NCBI RefSeq assembly: GCF_000455205.1
Contig: NZ_AUWQ01000002.1
Location: 1 to 64,000, forward strand
Direction: 5' to 3'
Origin: Mycobacterium sp. UM_CSW
GTDB taxonomy: Bacteria; Actinomycetota; Actinomycetes; Mycobacteriales; Mycobacteriaceae
Length of the DNA stretch: 64,000 nt
The translations under genes were made by a program, and so were the position numbers. Positions 1 to 9,139 of the stretch are shown piece after piece; the stretch's first letter is position 1; every line of letters begins with the position of its first letter. The notes beneath the pieces were generated by a model. It ran no database searches and was not told the DNA's origin. It worked only from the letters and a program-made list of their open reading frames with translations.

Positions 1-76
1 CGACCGCGTGAAACCACCGTGCGAATTTCGTACATAAGGCCCACAGTCGGCGCCCAAACCCATGCCGCCGAAAGGC
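1..76. other. Short gene-free edge of the window
   Basis: These 76 bases lie downstream of the acyl-CoA oxidase stop codon. I see no coding potential, no stem-loop of note and no recognisable site. Confidence 0.5.
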
Positions 77-2017
77 TCAGTCCGGCAGGTTCTCCGGGTG
101 CAGCATTTCCGCGTACCGCAGCGGCTCGGGGATGCCGAACCCGTCCACCAGCGTCTCGGCGTAGGGGCGCAGCTTGCGGCATCGGTCGTTGATGCCGCGG
201 GTGACGGCCTTGGCCCGCCCGGTCGACAGGTAGCCATGCTCGATATACCAGGCCTTGTCGTCCTCGATCACCGACAATGCGTACAAATCGCAGACCATTT
301 CGAGTAGCTCGCGGGCGTCCTCGTCCTCGCATGAGTCGATCCCGGCGACGAACGCCTCCAGCACAATCCGGTCGATGTGCGCGCTCGCAGCGTGCAGCAC
401 GTGATCCTGCACGGCGTTGAACGCGTCGAATTCCGACATCTCCTTGGATTTGCCTTGCAGCCGGCGTGCCACCGAAGACAAAAGGTAGTCCTCGCGTTCC
501 TCGAACATGGTGACCTGGGTGCCGCGGTTGAACAGGCTGCCTTCCTCTTCGCTGTCTTGGCGGGCGTCGATGATCGTCTGCATAATCGCCTCGGCCGCAG
601 TGCGTTTCCGCACCCGCTCACCGACGGTGTTGGCGGCGAAGCGCACCCATTCGACCGGGCTCATGCTGCGGATGTCGTCGGCGTACGCCGTCAGCAGCTC
701 CTTGGCCACCAGTTGGGTCAGCACATGGTTGTCGCCCTCGAACGTGGTGAACACGTCGGTGTCGCCGCGCAGCCCGATAAGGCGGTTCTCGGCCATGTAA
801 CCCGCGCCGCCGCAGGCCTCCCGCGCCTCCTGGATGGCCCGGGACGCATGCCAGGTGTTGGCCGCCTTGAGCCCCGCGGCCCGCGCTTCCAGCTCGCGCT
901 GCTCGTCGGCGTCGGGGGCGTCCGCGGTCTGGATGTCGTGGCACTTGCTGACCAGCTCGTTCTGGGCGAACTGCAGCGCGTATGACCTCGCGATCAACGG
1001 AAACAGCCGGCGCTGATGCACCAGGTAGTCCATGATCAGCACTTCGGTGTCGTCATCCGGGGCCTTGAATTGCCTGCGCTGCAACGCATATCGAGTCGCG
1101 ATGTCCAGCGCGACGCGCGCCGCGGCGCCCGCGCTGCCGCCCACCGTGATCCGGCCGCGAACCAGCGTGCCCAGCATGGTGAAGAACCGGCGGTTCGGGT
1201 TGTCGATCGGCGAACTGTAGGTGCCGTCCGGCGCCACGTCGCCGTATTTGTTCAGCAGGTTCACCCGCGGGACGCGGACGTGATCGAAGACGATGCGGCC
1301 GTTGTCCACACCGGGCAGGCCGCCCTTGTACTCGCAGTCCGACGTCGTCACCCCGGGCAGGTCGTTGCCGTCGGCGTCGCGGATCGGGACCAGAACGCAG
1401 TGCACGCCGTGGTTGACCGGCTTTCCGTCCTCGGTGGTGATCAATTGCGCGAAAACCGCTGCCATAGTGGCGGTTTGGGCGGCTCCGCCGATGTAATCCT
1501 TGCGGGCCGTCGGGGTGGGGGAGTCGATGACGAACTCCTCGGCCTCGGCGTCGTAGGTCGCGGTGGTCTCCACCGACTGGACGTCGCTGCCGTGCCCGGT
1601 CTCGGTCATCGCGAAGCAACCGCGCAGCTCGAGGCTGATGATCTGCTTCACGTACGCCTCGTGGTGGCGCTCGGTGCCCAGGTTCTCGACGGCACCGCCG
1701 AACAGCCCCCACTGGACCCCGGCCTTGACCATCAGCGACAGGTCCGACATCGCGAGCATCTCGATCATCGTGATCGCCGCGCCGACGTCGCCGGTGCCAC
1801 CGTGCTCCTTGCGGAAGTTGTCGGCGGCGGCCCCGAACGCGGCCATGATCCGCATTTGCTCGGCCACCTTGGTGCGGGCGATCACCGTGTTCGGCGTGTA
1901 ATGCGGGCGGAACAGCTCCTCGGTCATCGTGGCCCGCATCCGGTTCTTCACGTCGCGCCACCGCCCGTCCAAGGCGTTGCGCAAATGTTCGGCGGTGCTC
2001 TTCGTGTCTGGTGCCAT
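77..2017 (-). CDS. Acyl-CoA oxidase/dehydrogenase family protein
   Basis: A 646-residue flavoprotein expected to oxidise acyl-CoA thioesters at C2-C3 using FAD in fatty-acid beta-oxidation. It is longer than a typical FadE (about 380-400 residues) and matches the size and motifs of the peroxisomal acyl-CoA oxidase type: GCFAMTETGHGSDVQSVETT near residues 134-153 is the ACOX flavin-contact signature, and a long C-terminal helical half follows, including ACGGAGYMAENR and FEGDNHVL. Whether electrons go to O2 or to an electron-transfer flavoprotein cannot be read from sequence, since mycobacterial FadE proteins of this length exist. Start ATG at 2017, close to the divergent ICMT gene, so the 140 bases between hold both promoters. 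No oddities seen. Confidence 0.88.
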   Translation of the reverse strand: MAPDTKSTAEHLRNALDGRWRDVKNRMRATMTEELFRPHYTPNTVIARTKVAEQMRIMAAFGAAADNFRKEHGGTGDVGAAITMIEMLAMSDLSLMVKAGVQWGLFGGAVENLGTERHHEAYVKQIISLELRGCFAMTETGHGSDVQSVETTATYDAEAEEFVIDSPTPTARKDYIGGAAQTATMAAVFAQLITTEDGKPVNHGVHCVLVPIRDADGNDLPGVTTSDCEYKGGLPGVDNGRIVFDHVRVPRVNLLNKYGDVAPDGTYSSPIDNPNRRFFTMLGTLVRGRITVGGSAGAAARVALDIATRYALQRRQFKAPDDDTEVLIMDYLVHQRRLFPLIARSYALQFAQNELVSKCHDIQTADAPDADEQRELEARAAGLKAANTWHASRAIQEAREACGGAGYMAENRLIGLRGDTDVFTTFEGDNHVLTQLVAKELLTAYADDIRSMSPVEWVRFAANTVGERVRKRTAAEAIMQTIIDARQDSEEEGSLFNRGTQVTMFEEREDYLLSSVARRLQGKSKEMSEFDAFNAVQDHVLHAASAHIDRIVLEAFVAGIDSCEDEDARELLEMVCDLYALSVIEDDKAWYIEHGYLSTGRAKAVTRGINDRCRKLRPYAETLVDGFGIPEPLRYAEMLHPENLPD

Positions 2018-2158
2018 GAAAGGACGGTAACCCGCTGCTCAGGCCTTGAAACAGACCTTGAATAACAATCGTCCAACGTGCACTGGTTGCGGGTCTCGGG
2101 CCGGATTTTCGCGCTGAGTGCGCGCTCGGCGCGGCGCTGGGGGTGTCATCATCAAGCC

Positions 2159-2725
2159 ATGCCGCAGTATCTGGCCGCTGCCATGGTCGTGCTCCTGATC
2201 GGCACAGTGATCGGCAGAGTGGTGCTGCTGCGCAGAACCGGCACTCGAGCAATGCATTTCGGGAAGCTCGACAAGACCGACTTCCTGATCCCGCCCGTCG
2301 CGCTGTTCTACTTCTACACGGTGTTCGCCGCCGCCTTCGGTTGGCCCCTGGCCAGCCGTCAGCGGTTTTTCCATTCGACGCTTCTCGCCTGGCTGGGAGT
2401 GGCTTTCTGCCTGGTTGGGGTCCTGATCCTGGTGCTCAGCCTGGTGTCGTTCGGCAACAGCTTCCGGGTCGGCATCGACACCGACCATCCCGGCAGACTG
2501 GTGACGACGGGCATATTCGCGGTCAGCCGCAATCCGATATATGTCGGGTTCTTCGTTTTCCTCGTCGGCCAGCTCCTGGTATTCCCCAACTGGGTTCCGT
2601 TGATCTACCTGCTCGCCGGCACCGCGCTGTTCCACCGGCAAGTGTTGCGCGAGGAGGGGTTCATGCGGCAGCGATACGGCGACGAATACGCCGACTACTG
2701 CCGCCACGTCAGGCGGTACGTCTAG
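2159..2725 (+). CDS. Isoprenylcysteine carboxyl methyltransferase-like membrane protein
   Basis: A 188-residue multi-helix membrane protein of the ICMT/PEMT methyltransferase superfamily. The C-terminal half carries the family core: SRNPIYVGF, a hydrophobic hairpin, then EEGFMRQRYGDEYADYCRHVRR, which contains the E..FG/RYG.Y..Y...V.R-type SAM-binding end. Four or five hydrophobic segments are visible. Bacterial members methylate small or unknown substrates, so the true substrate is open. I start at ATG 2159 rather than an upstream in-frame GTG at 2078, because the extra 27 residues are arginine-rich and lie outside the fold. The 3' end overlaps the convergent FHA-ABC gene by 17 bases. Confidence 0.75.
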   Translation: MPQYLAAAMVVLLIGTVIGRVVLLRRTGTRAMHFGKLDKTDFLIPPVALFYFYTVFAAAFGWPLASRQRFFHSTLLAWLGVAFCLVGVLILVLSLVSFGNSFRVGIDTDHPGRLVTTGIFAVSRNPIYVGFFVFLVGQLLVFPNWVPLIYLLAGTALFHRQVLREEGFMRQRYGDEYADYCRHVRRYV

Positions 2726-5090
2726 CCCGCAGCCGGTAGAGGGCAAAGCCGGCCGCGCCGGCGCCGAAGCCCAAGAGCATCCCCATGTCGAAGATCCACC
2801 AGCCCGAATAGTGCGTCCACATCAGGGCGTCGGCGGCGAGCGCGTCGACCCTGCGCAGATCGGCGACCGACGCCGACGCCGCGAAGCCCCACTGGGCCGG
2901 GACGAACCACGAAACCTGCTGAAAGCCCCACTTGCTCACCAGCTGCACCAGGCTCCCGTTGAACAGCAGCGACGCCAGGATCACCAGCACCAGCAGCGGC
3001 AGCACCTCGCGCAGCCGGCTGCCCATCGCGGACAGCGCCAGCCCGACGACCGCCGACACGACTGCCGTCGCGCCGACGCTCAAAAAGAGCTCGGCCGTGG
3101 CCCCGCCGGAGAAGCCCAACAGCACCGGGCCGTGCACCGGCCCGCCTTTCACGACGATGACGATCGCGAAGACGATGCCCGACAGGAGGAGCGCGGCCAG
3201 GCCGAAGACGACGATCTTGGCGCCCAGGTAGGCCGGGGCCGAAAGCCCGAGGGCCTGCTCGCGGCGGAAGGGGCGGCGCTCTTCGACCAGCGTGCGGATG
3301 GTCAGTGCGGTGCCCACGATCACCGCGGCGATGTTGAGCGCGGCCAGGATTTCGATGGCTTCGTGCGGGTTGGAGCTGCTCGGGTTGGGCCGCTCCAGCC
3401 CGGAATCGCCGGGGATCAATAGGGCCAGCGCCGCCAACACGAAGGGCAGGATCGCCAGGAACAGGAAGTAGAGGTGGTCGGCGAAGAGCAGGCGGAGCTG
3501 ACGACGGGCGAGCAGCCGGACTTGCCGCTTGGCGGAGAGCTTTTCGGGCAGCGGCCACGGCGCGGCGACCTCCGGCGGCGTGGGAGCGGTCGGCGCTGGT
3601 TGCCGCACCCGAAACTCGCGGTGCGCGCCGTCCGGATCGGCGCCGACCTGCTCGAGGACTCTGGCCCAGTCGGTGCTGCCCATCGCGGACTCGACCTGCA
3701 ACGGGGTCCCGAGGAAAGCCGGGGCGCCCCGCGCGGTCAGGACCAGCACCTGGTCGCAGAGGTTGAGGTTGTTCAGCGACGAGTGCGACGGCATCGCGAC
3801 CACCACGACACAGCCGATGTCGGCCTGTCGGCGCAGGATCGCCATCACGTGGTCTTGCTGCGGCCCATCGAGCCCGGCGCCGGGATCGTCGACCACCAGC
3901 AGCGTCGGCCGGGTGACCAGTTCGACCGCCAGCGAGGCGCACCGTCGCAGCTCGGGCGGCAGTTTGCTGATCCGCGTCGCGCGGTGGGGCGCCAGCTCGA
4001 GCTCCTCGAGCACCTGGTCGACCACCCGCCGGCGGTGCTCGGCAGCGGTGTCCGGCGGCAGGCGCAGTTCGGCGGCGTAGCCCAGGGCCTGTTCGACCGT
4101 GAGCCGCGGATGCAGGCACTCGTCGCCGCGCACGATTCCGATGCGCGAGCGCATCGACTCGGGCTCGGCGTGCACGTCGTGGCCGTCGACCGTAATTGTT
4201 CCGGAGCTGAGATCCCTTGTGCCGGCCAGCAGTTCGAGCAGCGCCGAGTTGCGCGCCGTCGAAGGCCCCACGATCGCGGTCAGCGTCCCCACAGCCGCCG
4301 TGAACGAGATGTCCGTGAGCACCTCGTGCCCGTCGACCGTGAGTTCGAGCTGGTACGCCGTGACCCCGCTGGTGCGCGCACCGGATCGCAGCGGCAGCCG
4401 ATACGTCGTGTTGCCCTCTTGGGTGCGGAAGGAGGGGCCCGCGGTCGGCAGCTTCCGCGTGGTCATCCGCTCGATCAGACCCGGAGCGTTTGACGGTTCG
4501 TCTGCTGCGGCCTCTGGGGCGTCGACGACTTCCGGGGCCTCCGCGACGGAGGGCGGCGGCGGTTCAGACGGCGCAGGCGGGCGGGGCGGCTCGGCCGCGG
4601 GCGGCTGGGGTGGCGGGATCCGGATCGGCTGGGTGCCGCGCTCGGTCGGCGCCCACAAGTTGGGGTCGTTGGGGCGGTTCCGGGTGACAGGCGGCGGGGG
4701 CGCGGGAGGGCCCGGGCGTGGCGGCGGAGCCGGGGGCCGCCGGGGCGGAGCGGGGGGATCGATCTGGAAAACCAGCCGCGGGCCTCGCTGCGGATCGCCG
4801 ATCGTGATCGCCTGGCCGGAGTGGATGTCGACGGTCGGCACCCGCGAGCCGTTGACGAACATCCCGCGGGGGCTGTTGTCGATGGCCACCCAGTGGCGGC
4901 CGGTGAATCGCAGCACCACGTCGGGGTGGGGCGGCGCCGGGTGGCCGGGTGACCCCAATCGGATGTCGACTCCCGGGCCGTAGCCCACCAGCACGTCGCG
5001 ACCGGGCGCGAAGACGTACCTCGTCGGTCCGACCCATACGGTCAACGGGGGGGCCGGGAGGGCGGAAGCCTCGGGCCGCATCACCGCCAC
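2709..5090 (-). CDS. FHA-linked ABC exporter-like protein with degenerate nucleotide-binding motifs
   Basis: A 793-residue protein with the architecture of mycobacterial FHA-ABC half transporters such as Rv1747. In order: FHA-like domain (about 16-110), a Pro-rich linker (about 112-185), an ABC ATPase-like domain (about 245-470), and an ABC2-type membrane domain with about six helices (about 530-790). The key residues are missing. The Walker A position reads GPSTARNS (275-282), so the invariant Lys is Asn. The LSGGQ signature reads LPPEL (377-381). Walker B ends DD instead of DE (401-402). In the FHA domain the usual Gly-Arg is GYG and the Ser-x-x-His is replaced by a His-Pro stretch. It is therefore probably a pseudo-ATPase that needs a partner, or a structural/regulatory membrane protein. 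The reading frame is intact and long, arguing against a decaying pseudogene. Confidence 0.82.
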   Translation of the reverse strand: MAVMRPEASALPAPPLTVWVGPTRYVFAPGRDVLVGYGPGVDIRLGSPGHPAPPHPDVVLRFTGRHWVAIDNSPRGMFVNGSRVPTVDIHSGQAITIGDPQRGPRLVFQIDPPAPPRRPPAPPPRPGPPAPPPPVTRNRPNDPNLWAPTERGTQPIRIPPPQPPAAEPPRPPAPSEPPPPSVAEAPEVVDAPEAAADEPSNAPGLIERMTTRKLPTAGPSFRTQEGNTTYRLPLRSGARTSGVTAYQLELTVDGHEVLTDISFTAAVGTLTAIVGPSTARNSALLELLAGTRDLSSGTITVDGHDVHAEPESMRSRIGIVRGDECLHPRLTVEQALGYAAELRLPPDTAAEHRRRVVDQVLEELELAPHRATRISKLPPELRRCASLAVELVTRPTLLVVDDPGAGLDGPQQDHVMAILRRQADIGCVVVVAMPSHSSLNNLNLCDQVLVLTARGAPAFLGTPLQVESAMGSTDWARVLEQVGADPDGAHREFRVRQPAPTAPTPPEVAAPWPLPEKLSAKRQVRLLARRQLRLLFADHLYFLFLAILPFVLAALALLIPGDSGLERPNPSSSNPHEAIEILAALNIAAVIVGTALTIRTLVEERRPFRREQALGLSAPAYLGAKIVVFGLAALLLSGIVFAIVIVVKGGPVHGPVLLGFSGGATAELFLSVGATAVVSAVVGLALSAMGSRLREVLPLLVLVILASLLFNGSLVQLVSKWGFQQVSWFVPAQWGFAASASVADLRRVDALAADALMWTHYSGWWIFDMGMLLGFGAGAAGFALYRLRARRTA

Positions 5091-5162
5091 CTTTCCATCA
5101 CTGGTTAGTCGGAACTTTCAGTGTCTACCCGCCCACGGCTGTGCAGCCACCAGACTGCTCCG

Positions 5163-5660
5163 TCACAGCGTGTGGCGGCGCGGCGTCGCCGACGCGTTCT
5201 CGAGCAGCCGCCGCAGGACCTCGACCGCCTGCGTGAGCACCTCGCGGTCGGCCGGCTCGAGCAGGGCCAACTGCGGTTCGATCGCGGCGGCCCGGTCGGC
5301 CCGAACGGCGTCGAGCGTGCGTATCCCGTCGGCCGTGATGCGGATGCGTACCGCCCGGGCGTCGCCGGGGTCGACGGTCCGCGTCACCAGGCCGGCGTCC
5401 TCCAGGCGGCGCACCTGGGTGGTCATCGTCGGTTGAGAACAGTGGTCGACGCCCGCCAGGTCGCCGATCCGAGCCTCCCCGTGCGCCTCGATGGTGGCCA
5501 GCAGCCGGGCCTGCGCCGCGGGCAGCGGCATCTGGATGCGCTGGGTGGCCAGCCGGTTGAGCCGGGCGACCACGGCGAGGAGGTCGGCCCCAAGGCCGGA
5601 CTGGGGCTCGGTGTTTGCGGCGTCAACGACATCATTGTGGTTGGCGGCGGATGCGTTCAT
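5163..5660 (-). CDS. MarR-family transcriptional regulator (Rv2327-like)
   Basis: A 165-residue winged-helix repressor or activator. The DNA-binding core spans roughly residues 40-105, with a recognition helix around [18 protein letters not shown] and a wing containing [14 protein letters not shown], the classic MarR D-x-R-x-x-x-I/V wing. I take ATG 5660 as start because upstream in-frame codons would encode an arginine-rich, non-MarR stretch that overlaps the divergent promoter. It is divergent from the ECF transporter at 5749, the same pairing as Rv2327/Rv2326c in M. tuberculosis (from memory). An imperfect dyad at 5671-5691 sits 10 bases upstream of its start and could be its operator, giving autoregulation and control of the transporter. 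Confidence 0.85.
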   Translation of the reverse strand: MNASAANHNDVVDAANTEPQSGLGADLLAVVARLNRLATQRIQMPLPAAQARLLATIEAHGEARIGDLAGVDHCSQPTMTTQVRRLEDAGLVTRTVDPGDARAVRIRITADGIRTLDAVRADRAAAIEPQLALLEPADREVLTQAVEVLRRLLENASATPRRHTL

Positions 5661-5670
5661 ACATCCATGG

Positions 5671-5691
5671 TTGCATAGCTTTGCTAAGCGA
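5671..5691. promoter_or_regulatory. Imperfect dyad between marR and the ECF transporter
   Basis: The sequence reads TTGCATAGC, a TTT spacer, then GCTAAGCGA. The inner TAGC/GCTA is perfect and seven of nine outer positions pair. Size and position (10 bases upstream of the marR start and about 60 from the transporter start) fit a MarR-dimer operator. This is inference from symmetry only. Confidence 0.45.
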
Positions 5692-5748
5692 GACGAGCGC
5701 CACACGCGTCGCCGCAAAAACCCAGCTTGCGGGGTGTGGCGCGGGAAC

Positions 5749-7836
5749 ATGCCGCCGCGGCCTGGCAGAATCGGTGAGGTGACCGTCCCCCGACCATCCC
5801 GATCACGCCACCGGGGTGGACCGCTGCGACCGGTCGAATTGGCGCAGGCCGCCGTCATGGGCGCGCTGTGCGCGGTCATCGCCATCCTCTCGGTGGTCGT
5901 CCCGTTCGCCGCGGGACTGGCGTTGCTGGGCACCGTGCCCACCGGGCTGCTGGCCTACCGCTACCGGTTCCGCGTCCTGATGGCCGCGACGGTCGCGGCC
6001 GGGATGATCGCCTTCCTGATCGCCGGGCTGGGCGGCCTCATGACCGTCATCCATTGCGTCTACATCGGCGGTCTGACCGGAATCATCAAGCGCAAGCGCC
6101 GTGGCTTGCCGACGGTGATCGTCTGGTCATTGGTCGCCGGCCTGGCGTTCGGCGCCGCCGACGTCATCGGCCTGACCGTGATGAGCCGACTGCGGCACCT
6201 GATCTTCGACGTCATCACCGCGGACGTGAATGGCGTCGCGGCCTTCCTGACCCGCGTACACATGCACGGCGTTGGCGAGGACCTGAAGCGGTATTTCGCT
6301 CTCGGCGTGCAGCATTGGCAGTTGCTGGTGCTGATCTATTACCTCATCGGGATCCTGGTCGTGTCGCTGATCGGCTGGTGGGCGCTGTCGCGTCTGCTGG
6401 ATCGGATGCGCGGCATCCCCGATGTGCACCAGCTGGACGCGTCGGAGGGAAGCGGCGCCGAGCAGGGCCCCGTCGGGCCGGTGCCGGTGCGGCTGGACAA
6501 GGTGCGCTTCCGTTACCCCGGTGCCCGCCAGGACGCGCTGCGCGAGCTCAGCATGGATCTCCGGGTCGGCGAACACGTCGCGATCACCGGACCCAACGGC
6601 TCCGGGAAGACCACGCTGATGCTGATTTTGGCCGGCCGCGAACCGACGTCGGGGACCGTGGAGCGCCCGGGCGCGGTGGGTCTGGGCAAGACTGGCGGCA
6701 CCGCGGTCGTGCTGCAGCACCCCGAAAGCCAGGTGCTCGGCACGCGGGTCGCCGACGACGTCGTGTGGGGTCTGCCGCCGGGCACCAAGATCGACGTGGA
6801 CCGGCTGCTGAGCGAGGTCGGCCTCGACGGGCTCGCGCAACGCGAGACGGGAAGCCTCTCCGGGGGCGAGCTGCAACGCCTCGCGCTCGCCGCGGCGATG
6901 GCCCGGGAGCCGGCATTGCTCATCGCCGACGAGGTGACCACCATGGTCGACCAGCAGGGACGGGATACGTTGCTGCGCGTGCTGTCCGGTCTGACCAAGC
7001 GCCACCGCACCGCCCTGGTGCACATCACGCATTACAACAACGAGGCCGATTCCGCCGACCGCACAATCGATCTCAGCGATTCCCCGGATAACGCGGTCAT
7101 GGTCGAGACGGTGCCCGCGCCGGCCGGAACCCATGGGGCCACCCCGCTGAACCACCGCACGCAGGCGCCGGTGATCGAACTTGTCGGCGTCGGCCACGAA
7201 TACGGCAGCGGCACCCCGTGGGCCAAAACCGCATTGCGCGACGTCAGTTTCACCGTGGAGCAGGGAGACGGGGTGCTGATCCACGGCGGCAACGGCTCGG
7301 GCAAGTCGACGCTGGCCTGGATCATGGCCGGGCTCACGGTGCCGACGACCGGTGCCTGCCTCATGGATGGCCGGCCCACCCACGAGCAGGTCGGCGCGGT
7401 GGCGTTGTCGTTCCAGGCGGCCCGGCTGCAGCTGATGCGCAGCCGCGTCGAACTGGAAGTGGCCTCGGCAGCGGGCTTTTCGCCGCGAGAGACTGATCGC
7501 GTCGCCGAGGCGCTGGCCGTCGTCGGACTCGATCCCGCTCTGGCCAAGCGGCCCATCGACCAGCTCAGCGGCGGTCAGATGCGCCGGGTGGTGCTGGCCG
7601 GATTGCTGGCCCGTTCGCCGCGGGCCCTGATCCTCGACGAGCCGCTGGCCGGGTTGGACGCCGCCAGCCAGCGCGGCCTGCTGCGGCTGCTGGAAGACCT
7701 GCGCCGCGAGCAGGACCTGACGGTCGTCGTCATCTCGCACGACTTTGTGGGACTGGAGGAGCTGTGCCCACGCACCCTGCACCTGCGCAACGGCACCTTG
7801 GAGCCCGTGTCCGCCACGGCGGGGGGGATGGCATGA
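5749..7836 (+). CDS. ECF transporter S-A-A' fusion (membrane domain plus two ATPases, Rv2326c-like)
   Basis: A 695-residue fusion powering a vitamin- or micronutrient-type energy-coupling-factor importer. The N-terminal 220 residues hold about six membrane helices (S-component-like). Two ABC ATPase cassettes follow. The first has Walker [10 protein letters not shown], signature [12 protein letters not shown] and Walker B LLIADE. The second has Walker [10 protein letters not shown], signature [13 protein letters not shown] and Walker B ALILDEP. All catalytic motifs look intact. Start ATG 5749 gives a length close to the 697 residues I recall for Rv2326c; GTG 5779 is an alternative. It overlaps the EcfT gene by ATGA, so the two are translationally coupled. 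The transported substrate is unknown. The nearby arginine-catabolism genes are separated by several kilobases here and do not settle it. Confidence 0.87.
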   Translation: MPPRPGRIGEVTVPRPSRSRHRGGPLRPVELAQAAVMGALCAVIAILSVVVPFAAGLALLGTVPTGLLAYRYRFRVLMAATVAAGMIAFLIAGLGGLMTVIHCVYIGGLTGIIKRKRRGLPTVIVWSLVAGLAFGAADVIGLTVMSRLRHLIFDVITADVNGVAAFLTRVHMHGVGEDLKRYFALGVQHWQLLVLIYYLIGILVVSLIGWWALSRLLDRMRGIPDVHQLDASEGSGAEQGPVGPVPVRLDKVRFRYPGARQDALRELSMDLRVGEHVAITGPNGSGKTTLMLILAGREPTSGTVERPGAVGLGKTGGTAVVLQHPESQVLGTRVADDVVWGLPPGTKIDVDRLLSEVGLDGLAQRETGSLSGGELQRLALAAAMAREPALLIADEVTTMVDQQGRDTLLRVLSGLTKRHRTALVHITHYNNEADSADRTIDLSDSPDNAVMVETVPAPAGTHGATPLNHRTQAPVIELVGVGHEYGSGTPWAKTALRDVSFTVEQGDGVLIHGGNGSGKSTLAWIMAGLTVPTTGACLMDGRPTHEQVGAVALSFQAARLQLMRSRVELEVASAAGFSPRETDRVAEALAVVGLDPALAKRPIDQLSGGQMRRVVLAGLLARSPRALILDEPLAGLDAASQRGLLRLLEDLRREQDLTVVVISHDFVGLEELCPRTLHLRNGTLEPVSATAGGMA

Positions 7837-8684
7837 CCGCAACCTCCGCCCCGGCGCGCGGCTCGACCCGACGCACCCCGCGTCCCGTCGTGCTGCTCGT
7901 CCCGGTGCCCGGAACGTCCACCATCCACGAACTGTGGGCGGGCACCAAACTGCTCGTCGTCTTTGGTGTTTCGGCGCTGCTGACGTTCTACCCGGGCTGG
8001 GTGACGATCGGGTTGGTGGCGGCGCTGGTCCTGGCGGCGGCCCGGATCGCGCGCATTCCGCGCGGTGCGGTGCCGTCGGTCCCGCGGTGGCTGTGGATCG
8101 TCATCGCCCTGGGCGGCATCACCGCCGTGCTCGGCGGCGGCACCCCGAAGTTCTCGATCGGCGGCCTTGATATCGGACTCGGGGGAGGCTTGCACTTCCT
8201 GCGGATCACCGCGCTGTCGATCGTGCTGCTCGCGCTCGGCGCGATGGTGTCGTGGACCACCAATGTCGCCGACATCGGGCCCGCGCTGGCCACTTTGGGC
8301 CGACCTTTAAAGCTGCTGCGGATCCCGGTCGACGAATGGGCGGCGGCCCTGGCCCTGGCGCTGCGCGCCTTCCCGATGCTGATCGACGAATTCCAAGTGC
8401 TCTACGCGGCCCGCCGGCTGCGACCCAAACGAATACCGCGGAGCCGCAAGGCCCGTCGCCGCCGCCACGCCCTGGAGCTGATCGACCTGCTGGCCGCCGC
8501 CACCACCGTCACCCTGCGGCGCGCCGACGAGATGGGCGACGCGATCACCGCCCGCGGCGGCGCCGGTCAGCTCTCGGCCAATCCGGCGCGGCCCAAGCTG
8601 GCCGACTGGGTGACCATCGCGATCACCATCGCGGTCAGTGCCCTGGCGGTGGTGCTCGAGACGATGTTCCACACGATGCCCTAG
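7833..8684 (+). CDS. ECF transporter transmembrane component EcfT/CbiQ-like (Rv2325c-like)
   Basis: A 283-residue integral membrane protein, the T component that couples the two ATPases to the S domain. It has about five helices, and the cytosolic coupling region contains two Ala-Arg-x helices: [25 protein letters not shown] and the later [15 protein letters not shown], where the ARGG-like segment is the CbiQ hallmark. It starts at the ATG overlapping the stop of the fused ATPase gene (ATGA at 7833), and upstream in-frame codons belong to the ATPase coding region. It ends two bases before the next gene (8687). Confidence 0.86.
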   Translation: MTATSAPARGSTRRTPRPVVLLVPVPGTSTIHELWAGTKLLVVFGVSALLTFYPGWVTIGLVAALVLAAARIARIPRGAVPSVPRWLWIVIALGGITAVLGGGTPKFSIGGLDIGLGGGLHFLRITALSIVLLALGAMVSWTTNVADIGPALATLGRPLKLLRIPVDEWAAALALALRAFPMLIDEFQVLYAARRLRPKRIPRSRKARRRRHALELIDLLAAATTVTLRRADEMGDAITARGGAGQLSANPARPKLADWVTIAITIAVSALAVVLETMFHTMP

Positions 8685-8686
8685 GC

Positions 8687-9139
8687 ATGGCCGACGTTCG
8701 CCGCAGTCGTAGCATCGCGGCCCGCCCCCAACAGATCTGGGACGTGCTTGCGGACTTCGGCGCGATCAGTTCGTGGGCCGGCAACGTCGACCACTCCTGC
8801 ATCCTGTTCTCCGGAGCCGACGGGGCGGGCGTCGGCACCGCCCGGCGAGTCCAGGTCAAACGGGATGCCCTCGTCGAACGCATCACCGAGTTCGACCCGC
8901 CGCGCGCCCTGGCCTACGACGTCGAGGGCCTGCCCAGCCGCGTGCGCAGGATGACCAACCGCTGGACGCTCGACCCGGCCCCCTCGGGCTCGACTGTCGT
9001 GACGCTGACGAGCACGGTCGAAATTGGCGCCCGCCCAGTCCAGAAACTCGCCGAAAGTGTCCTGTGTCGGTTCCTCGCGCGACAGTCCGACGTGATGCTG
9101 GCCGGGCTCGCGAATCGATTGGAGAACGCCCGTGTCTGA
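8687..9139 (+). CDS. SRPBCC/START-like domain protein
   Basis: A 150-residue protein with the helix-grip fold of the polyketide cyclase/START superfamily: an N-terminal amphipathic helix after SIAARPQQIWDVLADFGAISSW, several beta strands and a long C-terminal helix. Such proteins bind hydrophobic ligands; no catalytic residues can be named. It is packed two bases after ecfT and overlaps the sulfatase start by eight bases, so it belongs to the same transcription unit. It may act with the sulfatase, but that is inference. It has no counterpart between Rv2325c and Rv2324 in my memory of M. tuberculosis and marks the start of an inserted block. Confidence 0.72.
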   Translation: MADVRRSRSIAARPQQIWDVLADFGAISSWAGNVDHSCILFSGADGAGVGTARRVQVKRDALVERITEFDPPRALAYDVEGLPSRVRRMTNRWTLDPAPSGSTVVTLTSTVEIGARPVQKLAESVLCRFLARQSDVMLAGLANRLENARV

